From assembly GCA_903893625.1 (NCBI GenBank), contig CAITND010000101.1, forward strand, positions 1-34,509: a DNA stretch of 34,509 nt, given 5' to 3'. Below are positions 32,627-34,509 of the stretch, one piece after another. The stretch comes from an uncultured Oscillatoriales cyanobacterium. Lineage in GTDB: Bacteria > Cyanobacteriota > Cyanobacteriia > Cyanobacteriales > Microcoleaceae. Made by a program: the position numbers and the translations under genes. The stretch's first letter is position 1; each line of letters begins with the position of its first letter. Below the pieces are notes generated by a model, which made no database searches, was not told the DNA's origin, and was given only the letters and a program-made list of their open reading frames with translations.

Positions 32627-32792
32627 CTAAAACCTCAAGAGCTATTAAAGTTTTTCAAGATACCATTAAGTAGTTTAGCGACTCAGGGGGATCTGGGGAA
32701 GCAGTTAATTGTAAATCGAGACTTATCTGCCTAGATCCGCATGAACAATCACCCCTGAAGCGTTAACAATTCTTAATTTTTAATTCTTAATA

Positions 32793-34241
32793 ATGATGTG
32801 GCAGCAAGGACAACAAGTTGAAGTCGAAATTACCGATTTGACCGATGAGGGGAATGGAGTCGGTCGTTACCAAGATCGGGTCATCTTTGTCCCCGATACA
32901 GTTCCAGGCGACCGGGTGTTGGTGCGACTGGTGCGTGTCAAAAGCAAATATGCAGAAGGGAAGTTACAAGATATTTTAGCAGCCTCTCCCCATCGCATCA
33001 CTCCCCGATGTATTGTGGCGGACAAATGTGGGGGCTGTCAGTGGCAACACGTTGATTATGAGACTCAATTACAGGCTAAACGGGATTTAGTGGTTAAAAC
33101 CTTAGAACGCATTGGAGGATTTATCCAGCCTCCGGTGGATCAGATGTTAGCAGGAGAGTCGGAGTTAGGATATCGCAATAAAGTCACCTATCCCCTGGGA
33201 CGTTCCGCAACGGGTCAAGTCCAGGCGGGTTACTTTCAGAAGCATAGTCATCGTTTAATCAACTTAAATCAATGTCCGGTACAGGATCAACGTCTTAATC
33301 CGTTACTGGCTAATATTAAGCTGGATATTCACAACCGAGGCTGGTCGATTTATGATGAATCCCAACACCGAGGAAAAATTCGCCATCTGTCCTTAAGAAT
33401 TGGACGACGCACTGGGGAAATATTATTAACTTTAATTGCGACTCAGGCAAGTTTACCCGGACTCAACGAACAAGCGGAAACTTGGTTAGAACAATATCCC
33501 TCTTTAAAGGGAGTTTGTTTAAATCTAAATCCTGATCAAACCAATATGATTTTTGGTCAGGAAACACGCTGTTTAGCGGGTCAACCTTATTTACAAGAAG
33601 AATTTGGGGGATTAAGGTTTTTTCTCAGACCAGATACGTTTTTTCAAATCAATACAGAAGTGGCGGAAGCGTTATTACAAATAATGCTACAAGAGTTAAA
33701 TTTACAAGGAACAGAACGGATCGTTGATGCCTATTGTGGAATCGGGACATTTACCTTACCCCTGGCTTATGATTTACTGCAAAAACAAGGGGGTTCTATA
33801 CAGTCGTTAAATCTTCCTCAAGTTATGGGTTTAGAAGTACAAGAAAGTGCTATAGAGCAAGCTCGACAGAATGCAATTTTTAATCGGATTGACAATGTTG
33901 AGTTTAAACTGGGAACGGTGCAAAAGTTGTTACCCCAGTTAGGGTATAAACCTGATATTGTTTTACTTGATCCTCCCCGCAAAGGATGCGATCGCACCGT
34001 ATTAGAAACGTTGCTGAATTTGCAACCACAACGACTGATCTATATCAGTTGTAAACCTGCAACTCTAGCACGGGATCTGAAGATTTTATGTGAAACGGGA
34101 GTCTATGAATTAATCCGGGTACAACCTGCGGATTTTTTCCCGCAAACTTCCCATGTTGAATCGATGGCTTTCTTGCAGTGTGCATCGCCCGAAAATAGCT
34201 TAACTGAAAGTTATAGCGTCATTTGCCAAGCTAACAACTGA
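32793..34241 (+). CDS. rlmD: 23S rRNA (uracil-5-)-methyltransferase, RlmD/RumA family
   Basis: The 482-residue protein has an N-terminal TRAM domain (about 1-62), a 4Fe-4S site (Cys73, Cys79, Cys82, Cys161; C-x5-C-G-G-C then N-Q-C-P), and a SAM-dependent methyltransferase domain with V-D-A-Y-C-G-I-G-T-F-T-L, L-D-P-P-R-K-G-C and Y-I-S-C420-K-P-A-T-L-A-R-D, where Cys420 is the nucleophile. Glu456 in S-H-V-E-S is the general base. It methylates C5 of a uridine in 23S rRNA (U1939 in E. coli for RlmD; U747 for RlmC), or in some bacteria tRNA U54; the exact target is not decided by sequence. The first of two tandem ATG codons (32793) is used. The start is close to a divergent apcD promoter region. 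Confidence 0.92.
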   Translation: MMWQQGQQVEVEITDLTDEGNGVGRYQDRVIFVPDTVPGDRVLVRLVRVKSKYAEGKLQDILAASPHRITPRCIVADKCGGCQWQHVDYETQLQAKRDLVVKTLERIGGFIQPPVDQMLAGESELGYRNKVTYPLGRSATGQVQAGYFQKHSHRLINLNQCPVQDQRLNPLLANIKLDIHNRGWSIYDESQHRGKIRHLSLRIGRRTGEILLTLIATQASLPGLNEQAETWLEQYPSLKGVCLNLNPDQTNMIFGQETRCLAGQPYLQEEFGGLRFFLRPDTFFQINTEVAEALLQIMLQELNLQGTERIVDAYCGIGTFTLPLAYDLLQKQGGSIQSLNLPQVMGLEVQESAIEQARQNAIFNRIDNVEFKLGTVQKLLPQLGYKPDIVLLDPPRKGCDRTVLETLLNLQPQRLIYISCKPATLARDLKILCETGVYELIRVQPADFFPQTSHVESMAFLQCASPENSLTESYSVICQANN

Positions 34242-34329
34242 CAATTGAGATCGGGTGTGGGGTGTAGGGAATCTACTCCCTTAAATAGAATCAGAGAGGA
34301 GCTTATAAAGCAGTCTGGGAGATTGAAAA

Positions 34330-34381
34330 CTCAGTGTCTTCAGACCTGAGATGAAAATCGACTCAGGGGGTTTTAACCCCC
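34330..34381 (+). mobile_element. Left end hairpins of a second IS200/IS605-type element
   Basis: CTCAG/CTGAG (34330-34334, 34346-34350) and a perfect 7-bp stem GGGGGTT/AACCCCC with a two-base loop (34366-34372, 34375-34381) lie 59 bases or more upstream of a tnpB start. Such subterminal hairpins mark the left end of IS200/IS605 elements; the precise boundary is not resolved. Upstream of it, rlmD ends at 34241. The G-rich palindrome could also act as rlmD's terminator, though it lacks a T-run. Confidence 0.5.
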
Positions 34382-34440
34382 GTGAATATTCTCATGATTC
34401 ATGTTAATATAAGGTAGGTCGAAAACAGAGAAAATCTAAA

Positions 34441-34509
34441 ATGATAGTTCTGGAATATAAGTGCAAAGGCAAACCCAATCAATACAAAGCGATTGATCAA
34501 GCAATTCGC
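34441..34509 (+). CDS. tnpB: TnpB (IS200/IS605 family), first 23 codons
   Basis: The final 69 bases encode M-I-V-L-E-Y-K-C-K-G-K-P-N-Q-Y-K-A-I-D-Q-A-I-R, the characteristic N terminus of TnpB/OrfB proteins (hydrophobic strand, Y-K-x-K, then a Q-Y-x-A-I-D-x-A-I helix). The rest lies beyond the window, so catalytic residues and integrity cannot be judged. No tnpA is seen between the left end and this gene, so this is probably a tnpB-only element moved by another transposase. It is in the same orientation as the tnpB remnant at the window's start. Confidence 0.8.
   Translation, partial: MIVLEYKCKGKPNQYKAIDQAIR

Noticed and set aside
2-34509. The 34-kb window as one composite transposon bounded by two tnpB elements
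   Set aside because: IS200/IS605 elements do not form composite transposons in the classical way, and the interior includes housekeeping genes (pgl, ruvB, apcD, rlmD).

Overview
The window reads as chromosomal DNA of a filamentous cyanobacterium, most like a Planktothrix/Oscillatoria-type member of the Oscillatoriales. The support is a phycobilisome gene (apcD), frequent HIP1 octamers (gcgatcgc), cyanobacteria-typical families (DUF928, WD40-protease fusion, Uma2, HEAT/PBS-lyase repeats) and many intergenic heptamer tandem repeats. This is inferred from content; no database search was done.

Layout. 1-189 is the 3' end of an IS200/IS605-type tnpB with its right-end hairpin, abutting pgl (207-926). 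Two FHA-domain genes follow (971-1750, 1970-2452), then a convergent small membrane-protein gene (2433-3041, minus) and thiO (3198-4313, minus). From 4424 the plus strand carries a small gene paired with a GMC oxidoreductase. A run of envelope-glycosylation-type genes occupies 6352-14468: two GT-C-like membrane proteins, two extended SDR epimerases, a DUF218-like protein, a small SMR-type transporter and a UbiA-family protein resembling decaprenyl-phosphate phosphoribosyltransferase. A previously uncounted 49-residue single-TM ORF lies at 14504-14653 (minus).

Next come a beta-propeller/transglutaminase protein (minus), a DUF928 plus TpsB pair (two-partner secretion, without a TpsA here), an exported pentapeptide-repeat protein, a 5'-truncated histidine-kinase remnant, and a trypsin-like protease fused to seven WD40 repeats. 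After a 560-base gene-free stretch come a 70-residue conserved-looking small protein, a MITE-like element, a TPR/GT41 glycosyltransferase (minus), a GH108 muramidase-like protein, a Uma2 nuclease, an MGS-like/lipid-kinase fusion (minus), ruvB (minus), a HEAT-repeat/dual-specificity phosphatase fusion, apcD (minus), and rlmD. The window closes with the left end and first 23 codons of a second tnpB.

How they work together. The 6352-14468 block is the most coherent unit: a polyprenyl-phosphate-sugar synthase (UbiA), a small flippase-like SMR protein, sugar epimerases and GT-C transferases are the parts expected for a lipid-linked-sugar-dependent surface glycan pathway. The TPR/GT41 protein, GH108 enzyme and TpsB add further envelope functions. 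The remaining genes are mostly independent housekeeping (pgl, thiO, ruvB, rlmD) or light-harvesting (apcD) genes. The strongest candidates for something undescribed are the lipid-linked-sugar locus, the HEAT-phosphatase fusion, the small protein/GMC pair and the MGS-like lipid-kinase fusion with altered catalytic positions.
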